Assembly: GCF_018613835.1 (NCBI RefSeq)
Contig: NZ_JAGGPM010000006.1
Location: forward strand, 124,001-188,000
Reading direction: 5' to 3'
From: Arthrobacter sp. ISL-5
GTDB taxonomy: Bacteria > Actinomycetota > Actinomycetes > Actinomycetales > Micrococcaceae
Length of the DNA: 64,000 nt
The notes below the pieces were generated by a model. That model was not told the origin of the DNA, did no database searches, and saw only the letters and a list, made by a program, of their open reading frames with translations. This document shows positions 44,843-53,510 of the stretch, piece after piece. Position 1 is the stretch's first letter; each line of letters begins with the position of its first letter. Made by a program: the position numbers and the translations under genes.

Positions 44843-45751
44843 ATGACCTCCGGTACCGGCCCCACCCCGAAAATCAGCCTCCAGAACATCACCAAGAAGT
44901 TCACCGTCCGGCCCACCAGGGAGAACCCCGAAGGGTCCGTCCTGACAGCCCTCGACGGCATCTCCCTGGACGTCTCCGCCCGTGAGTTCATCACGCTCGT
45001 CGGGCCCAGCGGCTCCGGCAAGACCACGCTCCTCGACCTGCTGGCCGGGCTGACGAAACCGGACACCGGCAAAGTACTCGTGGACGGCAGGGAAGTCACC
45101 GGACCGGGCCGGGACCGCGCCGTCGTCTTCCAGCAGTACGCGCTGTTCCCCTGGCGAACCGCGGCGGCGAACGTCTCCTTCGGCCTCGAAGGGGCCGGCA
45201 GCGACGGGAAGCGCTTCAACCGCAAGGAACGTGCCGAGAAGGCGCGCGAGTATCTCGATCTCGTGGGACTCGGCGGCTTTGAGGACCGCTACCCGCATGA
45301 GCTGTCCGGCGGAATGAAGCAGCGGGTCGCCATAGCCCGCAGCCTGGCCTACGAACCTGACGTCCTCCTGATGGACGAACCGTTCGCGGCCTTGGATGCC
45401 CAGACCCGTGAGCAGCTCCAGGAGGAACTGCTGCGCATCTGGGCCACCACCGGGAAGACCATCATCTTCATCACCCACGGCATTGACGAAGCCGTGTACC
45501 TGGGCCAGCGGGTGGCGGTGCTCAGTTCCCGGCCCGGCCGGCTCAAGCAGATCGTGGACATCGATCTGGGCGACAGGTCCGGGGACGAGGACGTCCGCTC
45601 GAACTCGGCATTCGTGGAACACCGGCACAAGGTCTGGTCGCTTCTTCACGACGAGGTGCGCCGGGCCCAGGAAGCCGGGCACGCCAAGATCCAGCCGGAC
45701 GGCTCGGCACCGGACGAAGCACGGACCATCCCCACCGGAAAGGCAGCCTGA
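44843..45751 (+). CDS. ABC transporter ATPase, nitrate/sulfonate/taurine type
   Basis: A 302-residue ATPase: Walker A GPSGSGKTT, Q-loop VVFQQYALFPWRTAAANVSFGLE, signature LSGGMKQRVAIARSL, Walker B LLMDEPFAALDAQTR, switch His in FITHGIDEAV. The FPWRT motif is the hallmark of the SsuB/TauB/NrtD group. A C-terminal extension of about 50 residues is polar. GAAGGGAAG precedes ATG 44843. The stop overlaps the permease ATG by one base. Confidence 0.87.
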   Translation: MTSGTGPTPKISLQNITKKFTVRPTRENPEGSVLTALDGISLDVSAREFITLVGPSGSGKTTLLDLLAGLTKPDTGKVLVDGREVTGPGRDRAVVFQQYALFPWRTAAANVSFGLEGAGSDGKRFNRKERAEKAREYLDLVGLGGFEDRYPHELSGGMKQRVAIARSLAYEPDVLLMDEPFAALDAQTREQLQEELLRIWATTGKTIIFITHGIDEAVYLGQRVAVLSSRPGRLKQIVDIDLGDRSGDEDVRSNSAFVEHRHKVWSLLHDEVRRAQEAGHAKIQPDGSAPDEARTIPTGKAA

Positions 45752-46686
45752 TGAGCACGCCAACACTGACCAAAGACACGAACACCCCGGACAGTCCCGC
45801 CCAGGACGGTTCTGCAACGGACGCCCCTGCAACGGCGGCCGCGACTCCGGCGCAGGCCCACGCGCCTCATGCCGGCCACGCCGGACCGTCACGGTTCCGC
45901 CTGGCCGCGCTGACGGCGGGGCGCGCCGTCTGGGGCACGGGCGCCATCCTCCTGTTCCTGCTGCTGTGGGAACTGGGCCCGACGTACCTCGCGCCGGCGT
46001 CAACGCGCGTTTTTCTTCCGCCCCTGCACGAGGTGCTCCAGGCACTGGGAACACTGATCGAGAACGGCCAGCTGCAGAACCACCTGGCGGCCAGCCTGAC
46101 CCGCTCGGCCAGCGGCTTCGGCATCGCCGTGGTGTCCGCCGTCGCCCTCGGCCTGCTGGTGGCGTGGTACCGGTCCCTGGACCGCTTCCTGAATCCGCTC
46201 CTGGAAGTGTTCCGGAACACCGCGGCGCTCGCGCTGCTGCCCGTATTCACGCTGCTCCTGGGCATCGGCGAAACATCCAAGATCAGCATCGTGGCCTACG
46301 CCGCATTCTTCCCCGTCCTGCTGAACACCATCGCCGGCGTCCGGACCGTCGACCCGCTGCTGATCCGGGCCGCCCGCTCACTGGGGTTGTCGAACTTCCA
46401 GCTGTTCCAGAAGGTCATCCTGCCCTCGGCCGTGCCCACCATCTTCACGGGCATCCGGATGGCGGGGACCTCCTCGATCCTGGTCCTGATTGCCGCGGAA
46501 ATGGTGGGAGCCAAGGCCGGCCTGGGCTATCTGATCGTGAATTCGCAAATGAGTTTCCTGATCCCGGACATGTACGCGGGGATCCTGACTGTTTCGCTGC
46601 TCGGCCTGCTGGTCAACTACCTGCTGGTCGCCGTCGAACGCCATTTCTCCCGCTGGCGGACCGCCGTCGGATCCCAGGCCGCCTGA
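45751..46686 (+). CDS. ABC transporter permease, SsuC/TauC type
   Basis: A 311-residue permease. The first 45 residues are an Ala/Thr/His-rich cytosolic tail; six TM helices follow. The EAA loop reads LLIRAARSLGLSNFQLFQKVILPSAVPTIFTGIRM, and GLGYLIVNSQMSFLIPDMYAGI is family-typical. It forms the channel of the sulfonate-type importer. No solute-binding protein gene lies on either side; LacI precedes and a monooxygenase follows. Confidence 0.87.
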   Translation: MSTPTLTKDTNTPDSPAQDGSATDAPATAAATPAQAHAPHAGHAGPSRFRLAALTAGRAVWGTGAILLFLLLWELGPTYLAPASTRVFLPPLHEVLQALGTLIENGQLQNHLAASLTRSASGFGIAVVSAVALGLLVAWYRSLDRFLNPLLEVFRNTAALALLPVFTLLLGIGETSKISIVAYAAFFPVLLNTIAGVRTVDPLLIRAARSLGLSNFQLFQKVILPSAVPTIFTGIRMAGTSSILVLIAAEMVGAKAGLGYLIVNSQMSFLIPDMYAGILTVSLLGLLVNYLLVAVERHFSRWRTAVGSQAA

Positions 46687-46725
46687 GCGGCCCCCCATAC
46701 CCGCCCCTGAACACGAAGGAACGTC

Positions 46726-48180
46726 ATGCCAGAACGTACACAAACCAAGCGCGAAGCGGCCGGCGGCGAACGCCAACTGCATCTGAACGCCTTCCTCATG
46801 AGCACCGGACACCACGAAGCCTCGTGGCGGCTGGCGGAAAGCGACAGCTTTGCAGGGACCCAGGTGGCCCACTTCCAGCGGCTCGCCCGCACGGCTGAAC
46901 GGGGAACCTTCGATTCGATCTTCTTCGCGGACTCACCGGTGCTGCACGGCGACGTGCGCCAACGCCCCTACGGCACGCTGGAACCCACGCTCTTGCTGAG
47001 CGCCATCGCCGCCGTCACCAAACGGATCGGGCTGATCGCCACGGCGTCCACCACCTACAACGATCCCTACAACCTCGCCCGGCGCTTCGCCACGCTGGAC
47101 CACATCAGCGGCGGCAGGGCAGGCTGGAACGTGGTGACCACCGCCGGCGAAGCCGCGGCGCGGAACTTTTCGCTGGATGACCAGCCCGCACACTGGCGCC
47201 GTTACGAGCGGGCCGCCGAGTTCCTGGACGCCTCCCGGAAGCTCTGGGACAGCTGGGAAGACGGGGCTCCGGTGGGGGATAAGGCCGCCGGCGTCTGGGC
47301 GGACAGTTCCCGGGTGCACGCCGTCAACCACACGGGCCGGTACTTCCGGATCCAGGGGCCGCTGGACGTGCGGCGGCCGCCGCAGGGCCATCCGGTGATT
47401 GTGCAGGCAGGCTCCTCCGAGGACGGCAAGGACTTCGCTGCCCGCTACGCCGAAGCCGTGTTCACCGCGCAGCAGACCCTCGCGGAGGCCCAGCGGTTCT
47501 ACGCGGACCTGAAGCGGAAGACAGCCGGCGTCGGACGGAACCCGGACCACATCAAGATCCTGCCCGGCATCGTTCCGATCATCGGCTCCACCGAGCAGGA
47601 AGCGCGCCGCCTGGAACGCGAACTCGACGAGCTGATCCACCCGGAACACGCACGGAAGCAGCTGGCGGGCATCCTGAGGGTGTCGCCCGAATCGCTCCCG
47701 CTGGATGGGCAGCTGCCGGAGGACCTCCCGTCGGAGGACGAGATCGAGGGCGCCAAGAGCAGGTACACGCTGATCGTGGAGCTCGCCCGGCGGGAGCGGC
47801 TGACCGTCCGCCAGCTCATCGGCAGGCTGGGCGGCGGCCGCGGCCACCGCACCTTCTCCGGCACCCCGGGGCAGGTGGCGGACGCGATCCAGGGCTGGTT
47901 CGAGAACGGCGCGGCGGACGGGTTCAACATCATGCCGCCCGTGCTTCCGTCAGGACTTGACGCGTTCGTGGACCACGTCATCCCGATCCTGCGGGCCCGG
48001 GGACTGTTCCGGCGCGAATACACGGGCAGCACCCTGCGGGAGCACTACGGACTGCCCCGGCCCGCCAGCGTTTATGCCGACGGCGGCACCTCCGACGGCG
48101 GCACCGGCACCTCCGACTCTTCCGAACCGACCGCGCCGACCGCGCCGACGAAAAGAGAACTCGTTGTTTCTGAACCGTGA
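46726..48180 (+). CDS. FMN-dependent monooxygenase, NtaA/SnaA/DszA (LLM) family
   Basis: A 484-residue luciferase-like monooxygenase with LHLNAFLMSTGHHEASWRL, RTAERGTFDSIFFADSPVL, GLIATASTTYNDPYNLARRFATLDHISGGRAGWNVVTT, HTGRYFRIQGPLDV and PVIVQAGSSEDGKDFAARYAEAVF. This length and pattern fit the NtaA/SnaA/SoxA/DszA subgroup, which oxidises sulfur or amine substrates with reduced FMN. The Ser/Thr/Ala-rich tail (about 455-484) is variable. It is followed by an overlapping flavin reductase that would supply FMNH2. Substrate unknown; organosulfur is favoured by the transporter. Confidence 0.87.
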   Translation: MPERTQTKREAAGGERQLHLNAFLMSTGHHEASWRLAESDSFAGTQVAHFQRLARTAERGTFDSIFFADSPVLHGDVRQRPYGTLEPTLLLSAIAAVTKRIGLIATASTTYNDPYNLARRFATLDHISGGRAGWNVVTTAGEAAARNFSLDDQPAHWRRYERAAEFLDASRKLWDSWEDGAPVGDKAAGVWADSSRVHAVNHTGRYFRIQGPLDVRRPPQGHPVIVQAGSSEDGKDFAARYAEAVFTAQQTLAEAQRFYADLKRKTAGVGRNPDHIKILPGIVPIIGSTEQEARRLERELDELIHPEHARKQLAGILRVSPESLPLDGQLPEDLPSEDEIEGAKSRYTLIVELARRERLTVRQLIGRLGGGRGHRTFSGTPGQVADAIQGWFENGAADGFNIMPPVLPSGLDAFVDHVIPILRARGLFRREYTGSTLREHYGLPRPASVYADGGTSDGGTGTSDSSEPTAPTAPTKRELVVSEP

Positions 48181-48670
48181 TTTAGACCCGGCCTCCCTCC
48201 GCGAAGCCTTCGGCCACGTCCCTTCCGGCGTCGCGGCGCTGTGCACGCTCGTGGACGGAGCTCCGCAGGGGATCGTGGCGTCGACCTTCACCGTCGGGGT
48301 CTCGCTGGACCCGCCACTGGCGATGTTCGCGGTGCAGAAAAGCTCCCGGACGTGGCCGCTGATCCGGGCGGGCGGCCGGATCGGCGTCTCCGTCCTGGCC
48401 GCGGGACAGGCGGACGCCTGCCGGCAGATCGCCTCGAAATCGGCGGACCGTTTTGCCGGCATCGGGCTCACTACCACGGCACATGGCGCGCTCTTCCTCA
48501 GCGACGCCGGGCTCTGGCTGGACTGCTCGGTGGAGACGGAAGTCCCCGCCGGCGACCACGCGGTGGTCCTGCTCAGGGTCCACGGATACTCGGTCCGGGA
48601 CAGCAGCAGCGATCCGCTCATTTTCCAGGGGTCCGAATTCCGGAGCCTGCAGGTGCCCAGTTACGCGTAG
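48164..48670 (+). CDS. Flavin reductase (HpaC/DszD-like) domain protein
   Basis: A protein of about 168 residues with the flavin-reductase domain: LREAFGHVPSGVAALCT, GIVASTFTVGVSLDPPLAMFAVQKSSRTWPLI, GVSVLAAGQADACRQIASK and DHAVVLLRVHGY. It starts at TTG 48164, overlapping the monooxygenase by 17 nt with AGAGAAC upstream; no ATG or GTG fits. It reduces FMN with NAD(P)H for the adjacent monooxygenase. Confidence 0.85.
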   Translation: MFLNRDLDPASLREAFGHVPSGVAALCTLVDGAPQGIVASTFTVGVSLDPPLAMFAVQKSSRTWPLIRAGGRIGVSVLAAGQADACRQIASKSADRFAGIGLTTTAHGALFLSDAGLWLDCSVETEVPAGDHAVVLLRVHGYSVRDSSSDPLIFQGSEFRSLQVPSYA

Positions 48671-48779
48671 CTGAGCCGGCCGCGCACGGGCCTTCAGCCG
48701 AGCCTTCCAGGGAAGAACGGGCGGTGTCCTGTTGTTAATACATAGTGGTAAAGCAAGGTCGCGCCGAGAGAGGCCTGTC

Positions 48780-49385
48780 ATGACAAGGATTGCGATCGTA
48801 CTGGGAAGCACCCGGCCCGGCCGGCTGGGAAAGGCGGTGGCCGACTGGGTGCTGAAGCGCTCTGCCGAGCGCACCGACGCCCAGTTCGAGCTCCTCGACG
48901 TCGCCGACTTTGACCTCCCGCTGCTGGATGAGCCGCTGCCGCCGTCGCTGGGCAGGCACGAGCAGGGTCACACCAGGGCCTGGGCGGAAGCGGTGGCCGG
49001 TTTTGACGGCTTCGTCTTCGTGACGGGCGAGTACAACCACTCGGTTCCGGGCGCGCTGAAGAACGCGCTGGATTACCTCTACGCAGAGTGGAACAACAAG
49101 GCGGCGGCTTTCGTCAGCTACGGCAGCGCGGGCGGCATCCGCGCCGTGGAGCACCTGCGCGGCGTGGCGGCCGAGCTGCAAATGGCCGATGTCCGCGCCC
49201 AGGTTGCGCTGCCGCTGTCCACGGAATTCGAGCACTACCGGACCTTCACGCCGTCCGCCGCGGCGGAGAAGAGCCTGGTCACGGTGTTCGATCAGGTCAT
49301 TGCGTGGGCGGGGGCGCTAAAGGTGCTGCGGCCGCCGGCCGGGAAGAACACGCAGAACCGCGGTCATCTAGCGGCTTCCGCTTAG
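48780..49385 (+). CDS. NADPH-dependent FMN reductase (flavodoxin-like fold)
   Basis: A 201-residue flavodoxin-fold reductase with IAIVLGSTRPGRLGKAVADWVL, the phosphate loop GSTRPGR, VTGEYNHSVPGALKNALDYLY and SYGSAGGIRAVEHLR. GAGAGAGG precedes ATG 48780 and TAATAC at 48736 could be a -10 box of its own promoter. It may be a second flavin supplier for the monooxygenase, or a quinone or azo reductase. It lies 109 bases after the flavin reductase. Confidence 0.86.
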   Translation: MTRIAIVLGSTRPGRLGKAVADWVLKRSAERTDAQFELLDVADFDLPLLDEPLPPSLGRHEQGHTRAWAEAVAGFDGFVFVTGEYNHSVPGALKNALDYLYAEWNNKAAAFVSYGSAGGIRAVEHLRGVAAELQMADVRAQVALPLSTEFEHYRTFTPSAAAEKSLVTVFDQVIAWAGALKVLRPPAGKNTQNRGHLAASA

Positions 49386-49418
49386 GACCCTCGTCCGCCG
49401 CGCGCCCCGGCGGCGGCG

Positions 49419-50444
49419 TCAGGAGCCGCTGGGCGTGGAGTCCTGCAGGGGCTTCCGGGCCAGCCAGGCGGCCACGATGGCACCGGAAATGTTGTGCCAC
49501 AGCGAGAATACGGCGGACGGAAGTGCGGCCAGCGGGGTGAAGTGCGCGGTGGCGAGTGTCGCCGCCAGCCCCGAGTTCTGCATGCCCACCTCGAACGCCA
49601 GAGCCCTGCGTGCCTTGTCGTCCAGGCGGCCCAGCTTGCCGGCCAGGTACCCGAGTCCAAGGCCGAAGCCGTTGTGCAGCACAACGGCCAGGAACACGAT
49701 GCCGCCGGCTGCCACGATCCTGCCGGCACTTCCCGCCACCACTACCGCCACGATGAGGGAGATGACGACGGCGGATGCCCAGGGCAGCGCCGGGAGCGCC
49801 TTTGCGACGAGGTTCTTGAGGAAGAGGCGTGCCATCAGCCCGGCAATGACGGGTACGAGCACGGTCTTGACGATGTCCAGAACCATGGCGCCGGCGTCGA
49901 TGCTCAGGAAGGATCCGGCGAGGAAGAGCACCAGAATAGGCGTGACGATCGGGGCGATCAGTGTTGACACGCTTGCCACGGCCACGGACAGGGCCACATC
50001 ACCCTTGGCCAGGAAGGCCATGACGTTGGAGGCGGTGCCGGACGGGGCGCAGCCCACGAGGATCAGGCCCACAGCCAGGGCCGGCTCAAGCTGAAGGATG
50101 TGGGCGATCAGCCATCCCGCCCCGGGCATGATCACGTAGTGGGCAACGATGCCCAGGACCACGGCCCACGGCCTCCGGGCAACAGCAGCGAAATCGGGAG
50201 GCGTCAGCGTCAGTCCCATGCAGAACATGATGATGCCCAGCAGGTACGGAACGGCGGGGCCGAGGGGCTGGAAGGCGCCGGGGAGCAGGAATCCGGCCAC
50301 GCCGGCAACCAGCACCAGCAGCGGGAACACGGTCACGGCAACACGCGCCACCTTGGCCTCCGCCGCGAGAGCCGGGTTCAGGGGCTCGACGTCGGCCGCC
50401 ATGGCCAACGGAGCAGTTTCGGGGGTCTTTGTTGCCTCAAGCAT
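49419..50444 (-). CDS. Bile acid:sodium symporter (BASS) family transporter
   Basis: A 341-residue membrane protein with about nine or ten TM segments. Diagnostic segments are LLGIIMFCMGLTLTPPDFA, ILVGCAPSGTASNVMAFLAKGDVALSVAVASVSTLIAPIVTPILVLF (the sodium and substrate crossing region) and ALAFEVGMQNSGLAATLA. Family members carry organic anions such as bile acids, pantoate or keto acids. Convergent with the FMN reductase gene. The ribosome site before ATG 50444 is weak. Confidence 0.87.
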   Translation of the reverse strand: MLEATKTPETAPLAMAADVEPLNPALAAEAKVARVAVTVFPLLVLVAGVAGFLLPGAFQPLGPAVPYLLGIIMFCMGLTLTPPDFAAVARRPWAVVLGIVAHYVIMPGAGWLIAHILQLEPALAVGLILVGCAPSGTASNVMAFLAKGDVALSVAVASVSTLIAPIVTPILVLFLAGSFLSIDAGAMVLDIVKTVLVPVIAGLMARLFLKNLVAKALPALPWASAVVISLIVAVVVAGSAGRIVAAGGIVFLAVVLHNGFGLGLGYLAGKLGRLDDKARRALAFEVGMQNSGLAATLATAHFTPLAALPSAVFSLWHNISGAIVAAWLARKPLQDSTPSGS

Positions 50445-50601
50445 TCAATAATGCTGGCACCCAGGAGCGGCCCCAACCAATTCGTGACTGATGTCAGACA
50501 AATGTGTCAGCCGCACAGAATCGGTCCACGCGAGACTAATCGTTGGCGCATTTCGGGTGCGATACTGAGTCTTGCACCGGACCGCGATGCAGGGGGCGCA
50601 A

Positions 50602-51741
50602 ATGATCCTAGACACGGCAACACTCCGCGTTGCCTTCGCCTTGATGGCTTTGGTCATGGGCGCACTGTTCTACTTCTCCGCGTTCCGCAGCACCCGTTCC
50701 GCGTACAGTGGCTGGTGGTGTGTGGCCCTGCTGCTGTTCCTCGCGGGCTCGGCATGCTTCCTTCTCGACGGCACGCCCCACCAGGTGTGGGCCAACCCGC
50801 TGGGAAACGTCCTGCTCATTTCGGGGGTGGCAAGCGTATGGGCCGCTGCACGATCTCTGCGGATGCTCAAATGCAACGTCTGGCTCTCCATCGCTGTGCC
50901 GGTCATCGCGGGAATTGCTGCTGCCCTGGATAATCCGGCATCCAATACCTGGGCCGGGGGTGCCGTATTCCTGGCCTCCATGTGCCTCTTTATTGGCCTG
51001 GCTTCCCGCGAGCTGTGGCAGCTGGAGCCCGGCTACTCCCGGGTCCGGATACCAACGGCCGTAGCCGCCGGATGCGTCGCGGCCTTCTACGTGGGCCGTC
51101 TGGTCGCCTTCATCGCGGAGGGGCCGGCGGGTCCCACCTTTGTCACATACTTCGGATCCTCCGTGACCACGCTGGTTACCATGGTGTTCCTCGTGGTCGG
51201 CTCTTTCAGCATGGCCGAACTCAGCACGGAGCAGCAGACGCGGGCACTCCGGACCGTGGCCCGGCAGGACGGCCTGACCGGCCTCCTCAACCGCAGCGCG
51301 TTCATTGAGCTGGCGGCGGCAGAGCTGGACCGCTGCCGGCAGTCCGGGAACTGCGGAACGCTGATCATTGCCGATCTGGACCACTTCAAGACAGTGAATG
51401 ACACGTTCGGACACGCCGCCGGCGACCTTGCCCTGCAGGCATTCGCGGATGCCTGCACGGAGACGGTCCGCTCCACGGATCTTGTGGGGAGATACGGCGG
51501 GGAGGAGTTCATACTCATGATTCCGGGGGTTGGTCCGCGCCGCGCCGAGGCCATCACCATGGAGATCAGCCGAAGGCTGGCCCAGCACGTCATACCGGAG
51601 GTGCTCAGGATGCCGACTGTCAGCTACGGTCTCTCCAAATTCACGGCAGAAACGGAAGACTTGGACGAGCTGATCGCTGCCGCCGACGTAGCACTGTACG
51701 AAGCAAAATCGCAGGGGCGCAACCGCACCGTCCAGGGCTGA
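50602..51741 (+). CDS. Membrane-bound diguanylate cyclase
   Basis: A 379-residue protein with about seven N-terminal TM helices (residues 5-210), a short helical linker (TEQQTRALRTVARQDGLTGLLNR), and a GGDEF domain. The active-site loop is GGEEF in GRYGGEEF, and the allosteric I-site RSTD sits five residues upstream, so activity and product inhibition by c-di-GMP are expected. DLDHFKTVNDTFGHAAGD is the metal/substrate region. No EAL domain. AGGGGG precedes ATG 50602. The membrane input domain is of unknown ligand. Confidence 0.88.
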   Translation: MILDTATLRVAFALMALVMGALFYFSAFRSTRSAYSGWWCVALLLFLAGSACFLLDGTPHQVWANPLGNVLLISGVASVWAAARSLRMLKCNVWLSIAVPVIAGIAAALDNPASNTWAGGAVFLASMCLFIGLASRELWQLEPGYSRVRIPTAVAAGCVAAFYVGRLVAFIAEGPAGPTFVTYFGSSVTTLVTMVFLVVGSFSMAELSTEQQTRALRTVARQDGLTGLLNRSAFIELAAAELDRCRQSGNCGTLIIADLDHFKTVNDTFGHAAGDLALQAFADACTETVRSTDLVGRYGGEEFILMIPGVGPRRAEAITMEISRRLAQHVIPEVLRMPTVSYGLSKFTAETEDLDELIAAADVALYEAKSQGRNRTVQG

Positions 51742-51789
51742 ACTGTCCGCAATTTGCCCCAGTTGCGGCGCTTACCACGCGGGAGATGA

Positions 51790-52059
51790 GTGCGGTTGGA
51801 GATGGGTGATCCGGAGGCGGTGACCGCGGACGGCCAGATTGACCCGGCAACCGGAGGCCTTGTCGGCACCGTGATCGACGACTTTGTGAAGGCCTCCAGG
51901 CTCCCCCATCACACCGCCGAGCGGCTGCTGCGGATTGGCTATGTAAAGATCGACAAGTCCGGCCTGCTTGCAGGCCACGCCTACGTTGCGTCGGATGAGC
52001 TCGATCGAGTCGAGGGCGACACGCTATGGCTGAAAGAGGGCCTGCACCCCGATCACTGA
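51790..52059 (+). CDS. Small hypothetical protein
   Basis: An 89-residue acidic protein from GTG 51790 (GGGAG site). Content is FVKASRLPHHTAERLLRIGYVKIDKSGLLAGHAYV, a helix-turn pattern that may be a small nucleic-acid or protein-binding domain. I recognise no family. It begins 48 bases after the diguanylate cyclase and could be in its transcript. Confidence 0.5.
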   Translation: MRLEMGDPEAVTADGQIDPATGGLVGTVIDDFVKASRLPHHTAERLLRIGYVKIDKSGLLAGHAYVASDELDRVEGDTLWLKEGLHPDH

Positions 52060-52193
52060 GGCGCCGGGACGCTTGCGGCTGGCTACGCCCGCATCTTTAC
52101 CGACTCGGCTTCCGCTTCCGTGGAGTGAATCAGTTCAAAACGGCTGAGAAGCTGCTGCTCGGCATGGCCCCGCGGAGATGCGAGAATGTCCGC

Positions 52194-52763
52194 ATGCTCG
52201 TATTCCTTGAGACGGAACGGCTACTGCTGCGTCAGTTCAATCTCTTCGACGTGGACCTACTCGTGGAGTTGGACGGCGATCCGCGCGTGATGCGATACAT
52301 CACGGGCGGCGCCCCCACTTCTCGAGGCGAGGTTGAAGACGAGTTACTTCCAGCATTCCTCGGCTATTACCGGGAATTCCCCGGCTACGGATTCTGGGCC
52401 GCGGTCGAGAAGGCAACCCAGGACTTCCTCGGCTGGTTCCACTACCGACCAGCCCCCGGTGACCCACTCGATCAGCCGGAACTGGGCTACCGGTTGCGGT
52501 GCGCGGCTTGGGGAAAGGGGTATGCGACGGAGGGTTGTCGCGCGCTGATCGCCAAGGGGTTTGCCGAGTTCGAAGTGCAACGGGTCGTTGCTTCGACCAT
52601 GGCAGTCAACACAGCCTCGCGAAGAGTGATGGAGAAATCTGGGATGCGTCTCGTGCGGGCCTTCGTCGCGGACTGGCCGGTGTCGATCCCGGGCGATGAA
52701 CACGGCGACGTCGAGTACGCGATCACCCGAAGTGAATGGGAGCTAGCCCGGACACGTCCGTAA
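52194..52763 (+). CDS. GNAT-family N-acetyltransferase (RimJ/RimL-like)
   Basis: A 189-residue acetyltransferase: ETERLLLRQFNLFDVDLLVELDGDPRVMRYITGG, LGYRLRCAAWGKGYATEGCRALIAKGFAE (acetyl-CoA loop, variant of Q/RxxGxG/A), VASTMAVNTASRRVMEKSGMR. This is the Acetyltransf_3 pattern that acetylates N-termini or small amines. ATG 52194 fits the usual start; an in-frame ATG at 52164 is possible. The GC is a little lower than in the neighbours, a mild hint of transfer. Confidence 0.82.
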   Translation: MLVFLETERLLLRQFNLFDVDLLVELDGDPRVMRYITGGAPTSRGEVEDELLPAFLGYYREFPGYGFWAAVEKATQDFLGWFHYRPAPGDPLDQPELGYRLRCAAWGKGYATEGCRALIAKGFAEFEVQRVVASTMAVNTASRRVMEKSGMRLVRAFVADWPVSIPGDEHGDVEYAITRSEWELARTRP

Positions 52764-52788
52764 GGTGCGGCCGAGGTTTAGCCGCCCG

Positions 52789-53301
52789 TCATCCGTCGGA
52801 CTTGGCGAAGCGCTCCGGCGTCGAGTCCAGCAGAAGCGCGTCAATTTCCCGGATCTGCTCGTTCGCGCGGTCCAGGAGGCCATTGGCCGTGGCGGGGTCG
52901 ATGCGCTCGTCCGTTCGGGAGAGGACCATCAGTGTTTTCCAGAGCAGGGACTTTCCGGTGACGGCACTGAGGAGGCCTTCGAGGGCGAGCTGGCCGCTGG
53001 CTCCGTCGGGGGAGTGCAGTGGATTCAGCGGATCCATGGTGCCGAGCTGGGCACTGATCCACGACAACGGCTTCTTATAAGCCGGCATGTGCAGATGCAG
53101 CTGGTCGGAGATCTCGTGCAGCGCTGCCTTGTCCGCGCTCACTTCGACGGCAAGGTGGCTGAGGGTGGCGCCCTGCGGTGTGCCGTTCCAGCTCTTGGCT
53201 GCCTGTTCGAAGAGGCGCTCGCCGGCGGCTGCCGCTATCAGATGGCTGTGCAGATACGCGGACAACGATTTGTCGTCGATTGTTCCGTTGCTCTCATTCA
53301 C
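52789..53301 (-). CDS. All-helical protein of unknown function
   Basis: A protein of about 170 residues predicted as a helical bundle: SLSAYLHSHLIAAAAGERLFEQAAKSW, LSHLAVEVSADKAALHEISDQL, LEGLLSAVTGKSLLWKTLMVLSRTD, ANGLLDRANEQIREIDALLLDS. The spacing of Glu and His (GERLFEQA; KAALHEISDQL) is like ferritin-like bundles, but a complete metal site is not clear. GTG 53301 has GAGGAAAAG upstream. It lies downstream of the NlpC/P60 gene but behind a terminator. Confidence 0.6.
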   Translation of the reverse strand: MNESNGTIDDKSLSAYLHSHLIAAAAGERLFEQAAKSWNGTPQGATLSHLAVEVSADKAALHEISDQLHLHMPAYKKPLSWISAQLGTMDPLNPLHSPDGASGQLALEGLLSAVTGKSLLWKTLMVLSRTDERIDPATANGLLDRANEQIREIDALLLDSTPERFAKSDG

Positions 53302-53420
53302 GGTCTTTTCCTCCCGGTGGCGGGCAGTCACATTGGCTGTCCTGTCAGCATACTGAGAAGTTCGCGGCCGGTGCAGGGAAATGCGAAGCGCATCATGAGA
53401 TACGGCATAAGAACAGCGAA

Positions 53421-53465
53421 AGGGCCGGCGCTCCGCTGCCCCCAAGGCAGCGGAACACCGGCCCT
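53421..53465 (-). terminator. Rho-independent-like terminator of the NlpC/P60 gene
   Basis: Two-part stem: AGGGCCGG (53421-53428) with CCGGCCCT (53458-53465), and TCCGCTGCC (53432-53440) with GGCAGCGGA (53446-53454), loop CCCAA. On the minus strand the stem is followed by TTTCGCTGTTCTT, a short T-rich tail. Confidence 0.82.
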
Positions 53466-53510
53466 CCTCGCGATGCCCTGGGGCTTCGGTGAACGCTGGC
53501 TGGGACGCTG

